The notes: generated from the sequence alone by a model not told the origin. A stretch of DNA of 64,000 nt from Fagopyrum homotropicum (GCA_033239125.1 BSWB01000004.1:141554926-141618925); one strand, 5' to 3'; counted from the stretch's first letter, positions 1-10,926 are shown. Translations and numbers: made by a program.

Positions 1-296
1 GAGCTCATTCAAATCATGAAGGAGAAGATGCCACCCAAGTTAAGAGATCCCGGTTTATTTTGCATTTCCATTCAAGTTGGGGATGTAACTTGTGAGGCGT
101 TGTGTGATCTAGGAGCCAGCGTGAGCATCATCTCGCTGGAACTATGTTAGAAGATCGGTCTTGGAGAGCCCAAACCGGTGAAGATAAGGTTGTACATGGC
201 GGGTCAATCCATTACCCATCCCGTGGGCATTTTGGAAGATGTTCCCGTCAAGCTAGGTAACTTCTGTTTACCTATAGACTTTGTAGTACTTGATAT
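1..296 (+). pseudogene. Retroviral-type aspartic protease of the gypsy element, left half
   Basis: Translation gives a pepsin-like retrotransposon protease. The active-site region reads CDLGASVSIIS, with L in place of the usual catalytic-triad T or S after D, and an in-frame TAG follows about 10 codons later. The strand continues to FVVLDI, where a CACTA transposon starts at 297. The rest of the domain resumes at 3366 with a flap/C-terminal motif (PIPIILGRPFLAT) in the frame expected once the transposon and one TSD are discounted. It is non-functional because of the insertion and the stop. Confidence 0.85.
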
Positions 297-560
297 CACC
301 AGTACAAAACACGACTCTCTTGGGGATACTTTCTCAAGGGTTAAATAAAACCGCCTTAAATTAAAAGTACTCTCAGCGGTTTTTTATTTAACCCCTGTTA
401 AACTCTTTTTATACTTTTTTTAAAATTTATTTAAAGTACTCTCAAGAGTTTTTGGTAACCCACTAGAAAACTACGAATTATAAGCGATAGATTGAAAAAA
501 CTCTCGGCGGTTTTTTATTGAGTCCCCTAGAAATGTTTTGGTATTGGCGGGTCTGTTCGA
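297..560. repeat. Left subterminal repeat block of the CACTA element
   Basis: Repeated forms of CTCTCAGCGGTTTTTTATT and its inverse occur near 310-530. They are related to the cluster at the other end (3110-3330). Subterminal motif arrays of this sort bind the transposase accessory protein (TnpA) in En/Spm; here that role is inferred. Confidence 0.6.
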
Positions 561-1026
561 GTTGGGACAGACTAGACGTTCTTTTTTTAACAATCACGAT
601 TTAGGGCTTGGAGACACTCCCTCTTCCTCAACCACGATCTCCCTATTCCTCCGGTGATTCTCTGCTCCAATCCACCGTCTAAATCCCCGTTCATGTATAA
701 TTTCACCTCTCTATTCGACAAATTCCTAGTCCTCTCCCGTGTCTCCCCCACTTTTTTTACTCTCACTGCGCCGACGATCTCCGACTTTTCTCTCTGGCCG
801 ATTTCGCAAAACCGTTGGATTTTTAGGAGGTGGTACTCGTTGGTGGTACTTCGAAGAATCTCGACCCTCTAGTCTCCAAGATTTGCAATTCCTATGTCCA
901 TTTCACCTCTTTATTCGAATCCATTGTACGTTTAGGTTTTTAGATTTCTCTCGTGTTTCATTTTTCTGCATTTTTTTCTTTGGTTCAGGATAGGAGATGG
1001 TTTGATTTTTTTTATACATGGTGTAG

Positions 1027-2842
1027 GAGGTTCCAAAGGTTTTGCTATCCGTTGCCAATCGACCTGTGTTATCTTACATGTTAGCTTTTGGAGCAAAGCA
1101 ATCTCAGAACCTTATAATGGTCCGATTTTCATTCAGTTGCCTTTGCTTCCATGTGATTTGCCCCCAATTTGATAATTGTGCCTTTACTTTTTTTTCAGCT
1201 TCAAATTAAATAATTATAGTGGTTGGTTTTTGTTTGACTTCTAGCATTTTCTTTACTGATTGTTTATATATTTTGATGCTGATTTGTAGGTTGTAGAAGG
1301 TGAAGCAATTGTTGTTCTTGTTGGTAGATGTATATCAAGTGCTTATCTTGACCGTCTTCACATTGAGGTATTTCCTTAAGTTGTATGCCCACTTTTTTTA
1401 TTTACAGAACCCTCAAGTTACTATTTATTTTCTTATACATTTGTTGTTTGGTTGATGACGATGGTCATAATTTTGTTGATGATTTGATATTTGGATTTAG
1501 ATGATAAGTAAATAAAAATATATTAAGGACTTGAAGTACATTATTTTTCTTTACAAGTGGTTCAGGTAATCACTAGTATATGAAAGCTTATCTACTATTT
1601 TCTTGGTTTAGTATGTGTAGAACTAGATGTGTCTGGATTGGAACCCACATACAAGAGCAATTGTCCACATTCAAAATTTTCTTATTACAAAGAGCATGTT
1701 CAATGGACTATAATGGGTTATAAGACTTACATTGGACTCTTTTTAGTACTTCAGAAATATTTTTTGTCAGTACAACAGAAGATAATATTATATGTTGTAT
1801 AAACTTTTGAGCTCATACTTCTTTGGCCTATCCTTGATTCTGAGAGATTATGGTCGTCAAAATAGAAACATTTTGACATTTCTTGCATATTATCATTTTA
1901 GATTTGTTTTAGGTAGGCATAGTTCTTTGGTTCTCATTGACTCACGGTGGAATATACTACTCTAAGAATATATGTTATTTGAAATATTATTTTCTTTTCT
2001 CTTTGTCATGCACTATTATAGCATTATGAATGATATCCTAAATGAGTGCCCAGATATCTATTTCCATATTGATAATTGAGAAATTATTTATTTCTTGAAG
2101 GTGACAGTTGTTTTTGAAGAAATTGGGACTGTTGATGCCCTTCGAGCAATATCACACCACTTAACAACTAGCAACATTTTGGTGAGTATCATTACTTATT
2201 GCTCATGAACCCTAACATGTTATGAGTGCTAGGAGTCTATCACTAGGATATAAACATGGAATATTTGGTGATTATTTGATGTTTTAGTAGCGAGTAGAGG
2301 AGATTGGTTGCCAATGTAGATTTTTTTACCAGTGTAAAAGGATTTAGCTAATAGAAGCCATTTGGTAAGTGTTTTACTTGGTTCCTTTCATTGGAAAGTT
2401 CTTTTCTTTGCCAAAAGGCATGTTAATATATTATTTTCTTTTCCAAACTTAAAAAGTGATATGAGTACTTTTTGCCTCCTAGATGAGCTCGAGTATCTTG
2501 CTTAATTTTCTCCATGTCATAAATTCCAAACAAAATTACATTCCACATTGTTCAATTTTATTGAGGAGTTGTCAATTCAGATACTTTGTGTAATAATTAA
2601 CTATTACTTCTTTACAGGTAGGGAGTGGTGATCTTGTCTGCGATGTTCCACCTAGAGCAGTTGCAGCTGTGCATAGACGATAAGATGCGATTGTAATCGC
2701 AATGCTTTTTTGAGCTCTTGTTAGTGGACCAGCCGAGTCTAGGTCCTCTGGTGGTAAAGACAAGGTCAAGAAACTAGCTCAATGTGATATTATAGGACTA
2801 GACCCCACTGAACAAGTTTTGCTACACATAGCCTCATATTAG
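1027..2842 (+). pseudogene. Captured fragment of the eIF2B gamma-subunit gene (exons plus introns)
   Basis: Four exon-like blocks read in order as the N-terminal part of plant eIF2B-gamma, the nucleotidyltransferase-like subunit of the eIF2 guanine-nucleotide exchange factor. Block 1, about 1027-1113, contains EVPKVLLSVANRPVLSYML. Block 2, 1290-1367, has SSAYLDRLHIE and is flanked by AG and GT. Block 3, 2101-2181, has VDALRAISHHLTTSNIL and is followed by GTGAGT. Block 4, from 2618 to about 2842, has CDVPPRAVAAVHRR and later KVKKLAQCDIIGLD. Introns are kept, so the capture happened at DNA level. Stops in block 4 (TAA after HRR, then TGA) and the missing start and 3' portion make it a pseudogene. 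Identification rests on recall of the Arabidopsis protein. Confidence 0.85.
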
Positions 2843-3104
2843 AACTTTTGGTGGATGTTGTTAGCTGATGCATCCTCTGGCTCCTCTGTTGATGTTTGAT
2901 ACTAATCTTTTTTTTTTATACTTAATGAGTAATGTTTGATACTTAACAAGTTATTTCATTTTTCCGCCTTTTGATTTATTTTTATGCAATTTGATCAATT
3001 TAATTTTTTTACATAATACTCTATGACCTTTAATAAACACCATGAAAGGGACATTCCAAGGTGTTTATTAAACGTAATCGATTGTAATTTTTTTTTAAAT
3101 TATC

Positions 3105-3362
3105 ATAACTTCTCAGGGGTTATTTAAAAAACTCCCTAGAAATATTTCTCATGAGTGGATACATGCTCTCGGGGGTTTTAAAAAACCCCTGAGAAACATT
3201 TCTCAGGGGTTTTTTAAAAAACCGCCATCCTTCCCAATTATTTCTCAGGGGTTAAAAATAACCCCCGAGAAATATCTCTCAGAGAGACGTATAAAGGGGA
3301 CGCAAAAACCGCCTTCTCCTTCAATAAAAAAACCCTTGAGAGAGCCTATTTTTGTACTAGTG
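3105..3362. repeat. Right subterminal repeat block of the CACTA element
   Basis: Several inverted and direct copies of TTTCTCAGGGGTTTTTTAAA-type motifs lie between 3110 and 3300, followed by the terminal inverted repeat ending TTTGTACTAGTG at 3362. The motifs match the left block in inverse orientation. Confidence 0.65.
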
Positions 3363-3365
3363 TAT

Positions 3366-4128
3366 ACCCGCAGATTATCCTATTCCTATCATTCTCGGGA
3401 GACCATTTCTAGCAACCTCGAGTTGCAATGTGGATTGTAAGAATGCCAAGTTGAAATTCAACGTTGGCGGAGACCAAGTGGAGTTTGCATTGCTTGCTGC
3501 AATGAAAGGAGAGCCGCTGGAGGATGACATCTTCAACATCTATGATGAAGAAGAATCAAGAGAATTAGTGAGCTCTATCCTTATTAATGACCCTCTTGAA
3601 AGGGTTCTTACTTTTAGCTTAATGGAGGAAGTTATAGATGCCTCTTGTGATGCAGATATACGGAGCTTAAAGACACTGGAAGTAGATCCATCAGCTAAGA
3701 TTGAGAAACTAATCCAGGGGAAGAGAAAATCAAGTTTCGGTCCCAGTTCAAGTACCTCGACCGAGGCACTTTCTGGACCAAGCGAGGTGTTCTTATCTGA
3801 AGAACACCTCGGTCACTCACCTCGGATGCCAATCGAGACGTCAAGCGAGATGTTTGCAACCGAGACTTCTGAAAGTCCAGTTCTGCGATCCAAGTCTACT
3901 TTACAGGAAGAAGGAAGCAAGGATCCCCCTCAAAAAGCACCCCCAGTTGTGGAGCTTAAACCTCTTCCAAATCACTTGAGGTATGTTTTCCTTGGACCGG
4001 ATTTTACATATCCCGTTATTGTAAGTACTTTCCTTTCCGAAACTGAATTATCTAAACTGATGTATGTCTTGAGAAAACATCAAAAGGCTATGGTGTTAAG
4101 CCTTCTTTCTGCATGCATAGAATACTAA
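3366..4128 (+). pseudogene. gypsy protease C-terminus and protease-RT linker
   Basis: The frame begins with DYPIPIILGRPFLAT, the conserved end of the Athila-type protease, and continues through an acidic linker to about 4128. The linker is rich in Ser, Thr and Glu and includes codons made from the element's recurring CCTCG/CGAGG motif. Near 4090-4115 a deletion with a frameshift interrupts the linker: the expected continuation into the RT N-terminus (CMHRILMEDDHKTSREPQRR) lies in another frame starting about 4105. Confidence 0.8.
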
Positions 4129-5464
4129 TGGAAGATGACCATAAGACTTCACGGGAACCTCAAAGACGGTTGAATCCGATCATGAAAGAGGTTGTGAAGA
4201 AAGAGATTCTTAAGTTGTTGGATGCAGGTATCATATTTCCTATCTCAGACAGCAAATGGGTGAGCCCAGTGCATGTAGTCCCGAAGAAAGGAAGAATGAC
4301 CGTTGTAACGAATGCGAACAACGAGTTGATTCCAACTAGGACCGTCATAGGCTGGAGGGTATGCATCGATTACAAAAAGTTGAATACGGCCACTCGGAAG
4401 GACCATTTTCCACTTCCCTTCATCGATCAGATGCTCGAACGGTTAGCTCAACACTCTCATTTCTGCTATCTAGATGGTTATAGTGGCTTCTTTTAGATTC
4501 CTATCCACCGGATGATCAAGAGAAGACCACTTTCACTTGTCCCTGGGGAACGTTCGCTTATCGGAGGCCATTCGGATTGTGTAACGCACCTGCCACTTTT
4601 CAGCATTGTATGATGGCTATATTTTCAGAGTACATTGAAGAGATCATGGAGGTATTCATGGATGATTTCTCGGTATATGGTTCCTCTTTTGATAATTGCT
4701 TGTCTAACCTTTCTCTTGTACTTCAACATTGTGAAGACACTAATCTTGTTCTGAATTGGGAGAAGTGTCACTTTATGGTTAGTGAAGGGATTGTACGAGG
4801 ACACCTCGTTTCCAATCGAGGTATTGAGGTCGATCGAGCTAAGATCGAGACTATTGAGAAACTTCCTCCCCCTTGTTCTGTTAAGGGTGTGCGGAGTTTT
4901 CTCGGGCATGTAGGTTTCTACAGGAGGTTCATCAAGGATTTTTCGAAAATTTCTAAACCACTAACTAAACTCTTGAACAAGAATGTTGTTTTTGAGTTTT
5001 TGCAGGAATGTCTTGATGCTTTTTACAGGATAAAGGAAGCGTTGATTACCGCTCCCATCATTCAACCTCCCGATTGCACCTTGCCCTTTGAGGTCATGTG
5101 TGATGCTAGTGATGTGGCCGTAGGAGCGGTACTAGGACAAAAGAAAGATGGCTGGACCAATGCCATTTACTGTGCTAGCAAAACGCTAGATGCAGCTCAA
5201 CAAAACTACGCCACCACCGAGAAGGAGCTCTTGGCGGTTGTATATGCTTTTGAGAAGTTTCGCTCTTACCTAGTGGGAGCGAAAGTGATTGTCTACACCG
5301 ACCATGCAACCATCCGCTATTCGCTTGCTAAGAAAGATGCAAAGCCGCGCCTCATTCGTTGGATTCTCTTACTTCAAGAGTATGACCTAGAGATCCGCGA
5401 TAAGAAGAGATCCGAGAATTCAGTTGCGGATCACCTCATCCGGCTACCTCCCTCCTTGCGCTAG
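4105..5464 (+). pseudogene. gypsy reverse transcriptase and RNase H (Athila clade), frameshifted
   Basis: The RT fingers read KWVSPVHVVPKK and GWRVCIDYKKLN, then FCYLDGYSGFF. An in-frame TAG at 4494-4496 and a one-base loss near 4508 then move the frame. From 4577 the RT palm resumes with LCNAPATFQ (codons start just upstream) and the catalytic FMDDFSVYGSSFDN. RNase H follows with CDASDVAVGAVLG, TEKELLAVVYAFEKFRSYL and YTDHATIRYSL, ending at 5464 with a TAG. Domain order and wording are those of Athila-group gypsy elements. The integrase that should follow is not visible. Confidence 0.88.
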
Positions 5465-6350
5465 AACGATGACCTACCCATAGACGATTCGTTTCCCGAC
5501 AAGCACTTGTATTTGCTGGAACGCTGGATAGATTTCTTTCTCTCATCCCATGATGAAGGTGAAGTATGGGGTGAGGAATCCCTCCATCATACTTAAAGAT
5601 GACGTACGGTCCAGCTAGCGACCTTAAACCAAGCACTTCTTGGGAGGCAACCCATGGTATTGCTTTCTTTTCCCTTTTTCTAGCTTAGTTTTAGTTAGCT
5701 TTTGTTTTGCTTTGCTTTGTTTGTTTTTGGCGTCCTAGACAGAAACCAGGTACTCTCTAAGGAAGGATTACAACTCAGGAACACAATTGAAAGGACAGAA
5801 GTTTGAGAAATCGAGAAGACGGAGTTTGACTGAGACACATCTCGGTTGTTATTGCAGCGCCTCTACCGAGATGTTCTTGAGGCAACTAGGTCTGACAATC
5901 TAGTCAACCACCTCGGTCCGGTCGGGACCACCTCAACCGAGGTAATATTAGAATCAGCGAGGGGTATAAAAGGCGAATAAATTTCTCCCACTTCCCTCCT
6001 AACACCCTTCTCGAACGCGGCGCAATCTGACCTCATTTCTTCGTTTTTCACTCATTTTCCACGATTTCTGCTTCGATTCCACAAAGAAAAGCAAGAGGAT
6101 CAGATTGCAAGCAACAAACTGCAGGATAAACGCTTCGAATCGGCCTAATTTGGGGTAAACTGTCAAAAACCCTAACTTCCCTCTCTTTCACTGGCTTTGG
6201 ACAAATCCGGCTTTGTTTGCCGATTGTTATTGTTGAAAAGAGTATAAGTACCCCATAGGAAGCATTTGGTTGTGATTTTGGGGGAAAAGAACTGAAAATC
6301 AGAGAGAGGAAATCGAACATCACTTTGCCTCGGTCCAGTCGACCTGTGCC
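5465..6350 (+). other. pol-to-env spacer of the Athila-like element; integrase missing
   Basis: The first 40 codons after the RNase H stop still resemble the pol linker (DDLPIDDSFPD), then similarity ends near 5500. The expected 1.2 kb of HHCC zinc finger and D,D35E integrase core is absent, which suggests an internal deletion. The element-typical GGGAGGCAACCCATGG lies near 5640. A TATA-like GGTATAAAAGG is present at about 5964. The stretch holds several CTCGG/CCGAG dyads near 5835-5945. No other gene is seen. Confidence 0.6.
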
Positions 6351-7763
6351 TTGGCCGAGGTTTTTCTTCGTTCTGTCAGACCGACCGAGGTGATCCTGTC
6401 AGCCAAAATAAGTTCCAGATCTGATCGCCAGCTTGTTCTGAGGGATTTTGCTAGTGGTTCCTCACTTTCTTCTGCTTCCCGCCCTTCCATTCCGGTGATT
6501 CATGAGCGTCACCAGGAGGACTTTGACCGCATATACGGGCGACCCATAGTTGCCCCGCGTTTTCTAGACGTGTCAGCTTTTGAGTGCCTCCACGTGGCAG
6601 AGGATCTGAGGAGGATGATCTCTATAGTAGGGCTGGAGAGCTTTATGGAGATTTGAGTTCCAGCCTACCTTGAGCCCACCACAGAGTTTGTGAGTTCCGT
6701 GACTCACGTCCCTGAGACGAGGAGCATCAAGTTCCGGTTGATGAACCGGAACTACATTATACCATTGGACCACTTCAGGGATATCTTCGGCTTCCCGACT
6801 CCTATAGTTCCCGACTTTCCTTCCCGAGCAGTGGCTTGACAGTTTTGGGGGCAGATTGCCCATGTGGTGGAGCATGCAGACAGATGGAGACCTAGAGACT
6901 CCAGGGAGCGCATCATTTTCCACCTAGCTTTCCGTCTTTCCCACCGCATCTTCAGTGAGACCCTGCTGGCGCGTACTGAGACGCCCCAAAAGATTAGACA
7001 GGGAGAGCTGCTCAGTTTATTTTGTATGGTGACAGGTGGAGTGCCTGATTTTGGAGGCATGCTAGCTGAGGACTTGCACCAGATCAAGGGCAAGTCCAAG
7101 GAAGACATCTGCGGTGGAGGACTGGTGACTCATATAGTGAGTTACATCGGTTTGGATCTGAGTGCTTGTACAGTGGTGGTGGCTGTGAAGCTGCTAGGAC
7201 TTCAGGAGATGATCACGAGGAGGATTTTGGTTCCTCGTGGACTCACTACACCATATGTAGCGACGCCTTAGGAGCAGACTACCCCTCAGGGTATCCTATG
7301 GTCGGCACAGTTCTCAGTTTTTGATTCACAGTACTGGTCTTCCGCCTAGCTCCCCTACATTCAGGATGCATGTGATGTTGACATTATTGCTAAGGAGGGA
7401 GAGGACGATGATGGAGGAGCTGCCATGGAGACCGGTACTGATACCGCCGGTCCTAGTGTGCTAGTTGTCGATCTAGACAACGAGACTACAGAGGAGGAGT
7501 CAAAGGCACCACCACAACCTGCCAGGCGTAGAGTCCGACGACTGAGAGACCCAGTAGCTCACCGACGGATTGACGACCTGACGGATCAAGTGATCAACTC
7601 CCATGTAGCTTTGACACTAGAGATGCTGGAGATTAGAGAGAGCCAACACTACATGCAGAGGATGATGGAGATCCAGTTTCAGCACATGATGGGACATCCA
7701 TTTGACCCATCTCAGTATCCCTTTGCCCCATATCCACCACCACCACCAGTAGACGAGGACTAG
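6351..7763 (+). pseudogene. ATHILA ORF-1-type protein in env position, with internal stops
   Basis: A single frame of 471 codons runs from 6351 to the stop at 7761-7763, broken by in-frame stops at 6654-6656 (TGA), 6837-6839 (TGA), 7269-7271 (TAG) and about 7347 (TAG). Recognisable stretches are FRDIFGFPTP, a segment with RERIIFHLAFRLSHRIFSETL and LLSLFCMVTG, which recall the plant ATHILA ORF-1 family (Pfam ATHILA, from memory). The C-terminus is proline-rich (PPPPPPVDED). The function of this protein is not established; it occupies the place of an env-like gene. Each stop could come from one C-to-T change (CAG to TAG, or TGG to TGA). Confidence 0.68.
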
Positions 7764-9183
7764 CAGCATGGATTTTCTTTATTTATTATTTATGCAGATC
7801 AGCTAGGTCTGGTGAGTACTCTATTCTTTGACTTATTTTGAGCCATTGGGACAATGTGTCCCAAGTATGGGGTATTCGGATGTACTTATTTGACTTATGT
7901 GTATGTTTGTATGACTCTTGATCGATATTTATGATTTTATCTTGCTCTATGTGATTATCTGCTATTACATGCATGCATACAGGTTTTTGTTTGAGAAAAA
8001 CGTCAAAAACTGGTTTAAAAAAATTTATGACCTCGACCGGGACGTTTATGGCCAAACGAGGTTGAACACCTCGGATGACTAGAACACCTCGACCGAGGTG
8101 GTTTAACTGAGAAGTTTTCGAAACTATTTTGTTCTTCTTTTCTGGATATGACCTCAGTGAAGATTTTTGTTTGCAGATTAGCTTTGGAATCTTTATATGC
8201 TTGAAAGGTTTTATGATATGTTTAAGTTGCAAAATGCTTTGTTTAAAGTTTTGGCATGTTTAATTCTTTGTTTGTATCAAAATTATGTTGAATTTGAAGG
8301 TTGACACCACATGATGAGTTCTCTCACTCTCTTCCTGGAAAGACAAAGGCAATTCATTCTCTTCTCTTCTTCTTCTTGATCATGCTTAGCCCCTCATATA
8401 TATATTTGTCTCCATTTACCTATCCGGGAAGTTGGAAGCAAGCAAAAAGAAAAGCAAGTGAAAATGAAGTTGAAATGTTGGCTGAAAGTGTAGAAAGAAA
8501 CATTAGGTTTGGAGAAGTCAATCATGATGATGAGTAACTCGGCACCATTCACATAGTCGGATGTTTGTGTCTTGCCAAAGTCGGATTGAGCGATATTCCT
8601 AACGGGTCATGGTATGTGCATCAAGGGTTTGAGGCATCTCGAGAAATTGATGATTGTTGATCTCCTAGGCTTCGGTTATTGTGCACCTTTGTCCATGCAT
8701 CCCAAAAAGTAAAGTAAAAAAAGTGAAAATAAGCAAAGCTTATTGGTGGAAGATGTTGTGATTCAAAAAAAAAAGTGAAGTAAGATCCTTTTCCCGGATT
8801 CTAGCACCACATTCCTTATATACATCTCACCCCTACGCGTTTCTTGACCTCTTTTGAAAAGCCCTTGAGACCTCGAGCTTGTTGATTGACTTAGTGGTTT
8901 AAACTGGATTATACATGATTAATTTCGATAATTATGATTTATTATGCATTCTATGATTTTATCAAAGATGAACAACTTTCTTGTATTTATAAAATGTTTT
9001 GATCATGTCTTGATTTTTATTTCCCATGCAGCATTCTCTTAGAGTGATCTATGAGTGGAGCACACCACAAAAAGGTTTTTGAAAGGCTTTTCATTGATCT
9101 TTTCTGACTTATAATCCATTCTATCTTGTATCTAAGATTTGGAACTTGCTTGGGGACAAGCAAGGGACAAGTATGGGGTATTT
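7764..9183 (+). other. Non-coding env-to-LTR spacer ending in a polypurine tract
   Basis: No conserved reading frame is seen here. The spacer contains the phrase GGGACAATGTGTCCCAAGT near 7849, usual downstream of the env-like frame in Athila-type elements, and a dyad CACCTCGACCGAGGTG near 8087-8102. It ends with a purine-rich stretch at about 9153-9179 that should serve as the plus-strand primer immediately before the 3' LTR. Confidence 0.6.
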
Positions 9184-10919
9184 TGATAGCATGTATTATA
9201 GTCTATATTTTGGGACTTGTTTAGACGTTTTATCTTCAATAATCTGCATGTATGGATGTATATTATGTGTTTATATTGTTGTTTCATCTACCTTTGCGGG
9301 AATCGAGGTCTACACCTAGTTTCGTTGTAATCGTAGGTAAAATGGCATGTTTTGGACTAAAATGGAGCTCAGGAGTCATATGAGCTACATTTTGGAGCTT
9401 AAGGAAGAACCCAGGAAGCATGGAACTAATGAAGAAGATTTACTTTGGACCAAATTTGAGAGATTTCACATTCAGTTGAAGAGTCACATCGGTCAGCTAC
9501 AATACCACCTCGACCGAGGTGACCATGAGGAGCGCCCCGACCGAGGCGGATACCTTGTCGCCGGCGAGATCAAATTTTTTGGCTGAGATCTTTTAATTAT
9601 GGAAAGAAGATATCTTATATTTTTGGGCTGGATTTCTGGAAGGAAGTTAAGATATTCAGCCGATTTATTTGGATATATTTTATAGGAAAATATCTTTTAA
9701 GATATTATTATCTTTGGAAGATAATTTTCCTATAAAAAGGGTTGGATTTTCCACAAGTTCAACCATGTTTAGAGGCTGAGAACAATCAGCAATTGAGAGA
9801 TTTTCTGGAGGTTTTGAAGGAAGGATTGAAGATCAAGGAAGGAAGGATTCATAGTTTGAAGTTAGCTTTAGAGGGAGTTGTAAGACTTTCTTATATTCCC
9901 TTTTTGGTTTATTGTCTTGACTGATTTGTGATTGAAGGAACGATGTTTTATTGTTATTTGATTCAGTTATTGAAGCCTTTTTCTTAAGGTTTTCTTGTTC
10001 AAATATTCATTTCTTTCCCATATATTTGATTATTGTTAACATGATGATTGTTGGCTAAGTTTCTTTTGCGATTCTAGGGTGATTGGATGAAAGTTGTGGG
10101 AAAGACGATGATAGAATGATCTTAATCCCAACAGGACCTTGAAAGCTCGAGTCTTTTTTCTTAACCCTAACACACCTCGCTCAGTCGATGAACATCTCGA
10201 CCGAGGTGGAACTTGGCTGACCGAGGTGAACCTTTTCTGATCCGAAACTGAGAGTTAAGTGTTCTAGTTTGCCAAATCCTATTCTTATTACACCTTTCCT
10301 GGTTCAATGCAAGCCTAGGATGAGACTTACCCGGTGATTCCTTTGCTTGTTTACCCAAGATCATGAGTGTAGGTAATAAAGGTTTGTCCTTTATTGGGGT
10401 TTGAGTGTGTCTTCATCCCATTCTTGAGAGTTAGCCTGAGACTTACCCGGTAAAGGTTGATTCTATTCCCTTGGGTGGTGTGTTGGTTTGAGATTATAGT
10501 TCCTTTCCTTAGTACCTTGAGACTTACCCGGTAATAGGAGCTTCGGTTTGGGATTGTGAGTAGTGAGACTTACCCGGTGATATATTCCCATCTTAGAAAC
10601 ACATTCCCTTTACAAACCTCAGCTTTGTCCGCGTTAGCCTTTGAGATCTTGAGTCGGAACCACAACTAGATGCTTTAATCCTTAGAATCCGCATTCCCCT
10701 TTACTTGACTTTACATCATCTTTGATTGCTTTAATTTGTTGTTTTTAGTAATACTTGACAACCAATTATGTGCTTTGTTTCACCTAAGTCCCGAAGATCG
10801 ACCCCTGGAATTCTTGCTTTTTATTACAATTGACCCGTACACTGCGGGTTCGCATCTTTGTTCAAACATACTTCTTGGGTTATAAATTTAAAGCTTGCAC
10901 ACACCTTTTGGAGCGAACA
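9184..10919 (+). repeat. 3' LTR of the Athila-like element
   Basis: The inferred LTR starts TGATAGCATG directly after the polypurine tract and ends ...GCGAACA at 10919, so it has TG...CA termini. Its length of about 1.74 kb fits Athila LTRs. It contains a TATA-like TATAAAAAGG near 9732 and four copies of a TGAGACTTACCCGGT motif (10321-10580). The partner 5' LTR is outside the window, so the boundaries cannot be verified by comparison. Confidence 0.7.
10320..10580 (+). repeat. Four dispersed copies of TGAGACTTACCCGGT inside the LTR
   Basis: GAGACTTACCCGGT(G/A)A occurs at about 10322, 10438, 10520 and 10565, with gaps of roughly 116, 82 and 45 bases and unrelated sequence between. The near-perfect conservation of the core against diverged spacers is visible by eye. 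Confidence 0.85.
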
Positions 10920-10926
10920 GTTACTC

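Larger units (their letters stand above)
297..3362. mobile_element. Non-autonomous CACTA (En/Spm) transposon inserted in the gypsy protease
   Basis: The left end begins CACCAGTACAAAACACGACT and the right end is the inverse of CACTAGTACAAAAATAGGC, so the termini are CAC(C/T)AGTACAAA inverted repeats. A 3-bp target duplication TAT lies at 294-296 and 3363-3365, as expected for CACTA. Removing the element and one TAT restores the host protease frame, which fixes both ends. Subterminal regions carry inverted copies of short CTCAGGGGTTTTT-like motifs. No CACTA transposase is visible in the 3.07 kb, so it would need a transposase in trans. The cargo is a captured eIF2B-gamma gene segment (1027-2842). 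Confidence 0.92.
3755..10230. repeat. Recurring near-palindrome CACCTCGACCGAGGTG through the Athila-like element
   Basis: Full or partial copies of CCTCG(A/G)(A/C)CGAGG or single arms ACCTCGG/CCGAGGT occur at about 3755-3766, 3783-3811, 5840-5875, 5908-5945, 6328-6392, 8031-8102, 9507-9550 and 10170-10230. They lie in coding sequence, both spacers and the LTR. The full unit has 7-base arms CACCTCG/CGAGGTG separated by AC. No plant DNA-binding protein is assigned; see findings. Confidence 0.75.
1..10919 (+). mobile_element. Athila-like Ty3/gypsy retrotransposon, 5' part outside window, degenerate
   Basis: The order on the plus strand is aspartic protease, RT, RNase H, a pol-to-env spacer, an ATHILA ORF-1-type frame, a non-coding spacer with a polypurine tract, and a long 3' LTR. 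RT and RNase H have the wording of the Athila clade, including FMDDFS at the catalytic site and an RNase H that starts CDASDVAVGAVLG. The spacer sequence GGGAGGCAACCCATGG near 5640 is typical of the pol-env junction in Athila and Calypso elements, from memory of the family. The 5' LTR and gag lie left of the window. The element is dead: it has a CACTA insertion, indels, several stops and no visible integrase. Confidence 0.88.

Noticed and set aside
654..993. Two overlapping plus-strand frames inside the CACTA element
   Set aside because: Short, low-complexity peptides with no conserved motif, lying between the subterminal block and the captured exon. They may be captured untranslated DNA but cannot be called genes.
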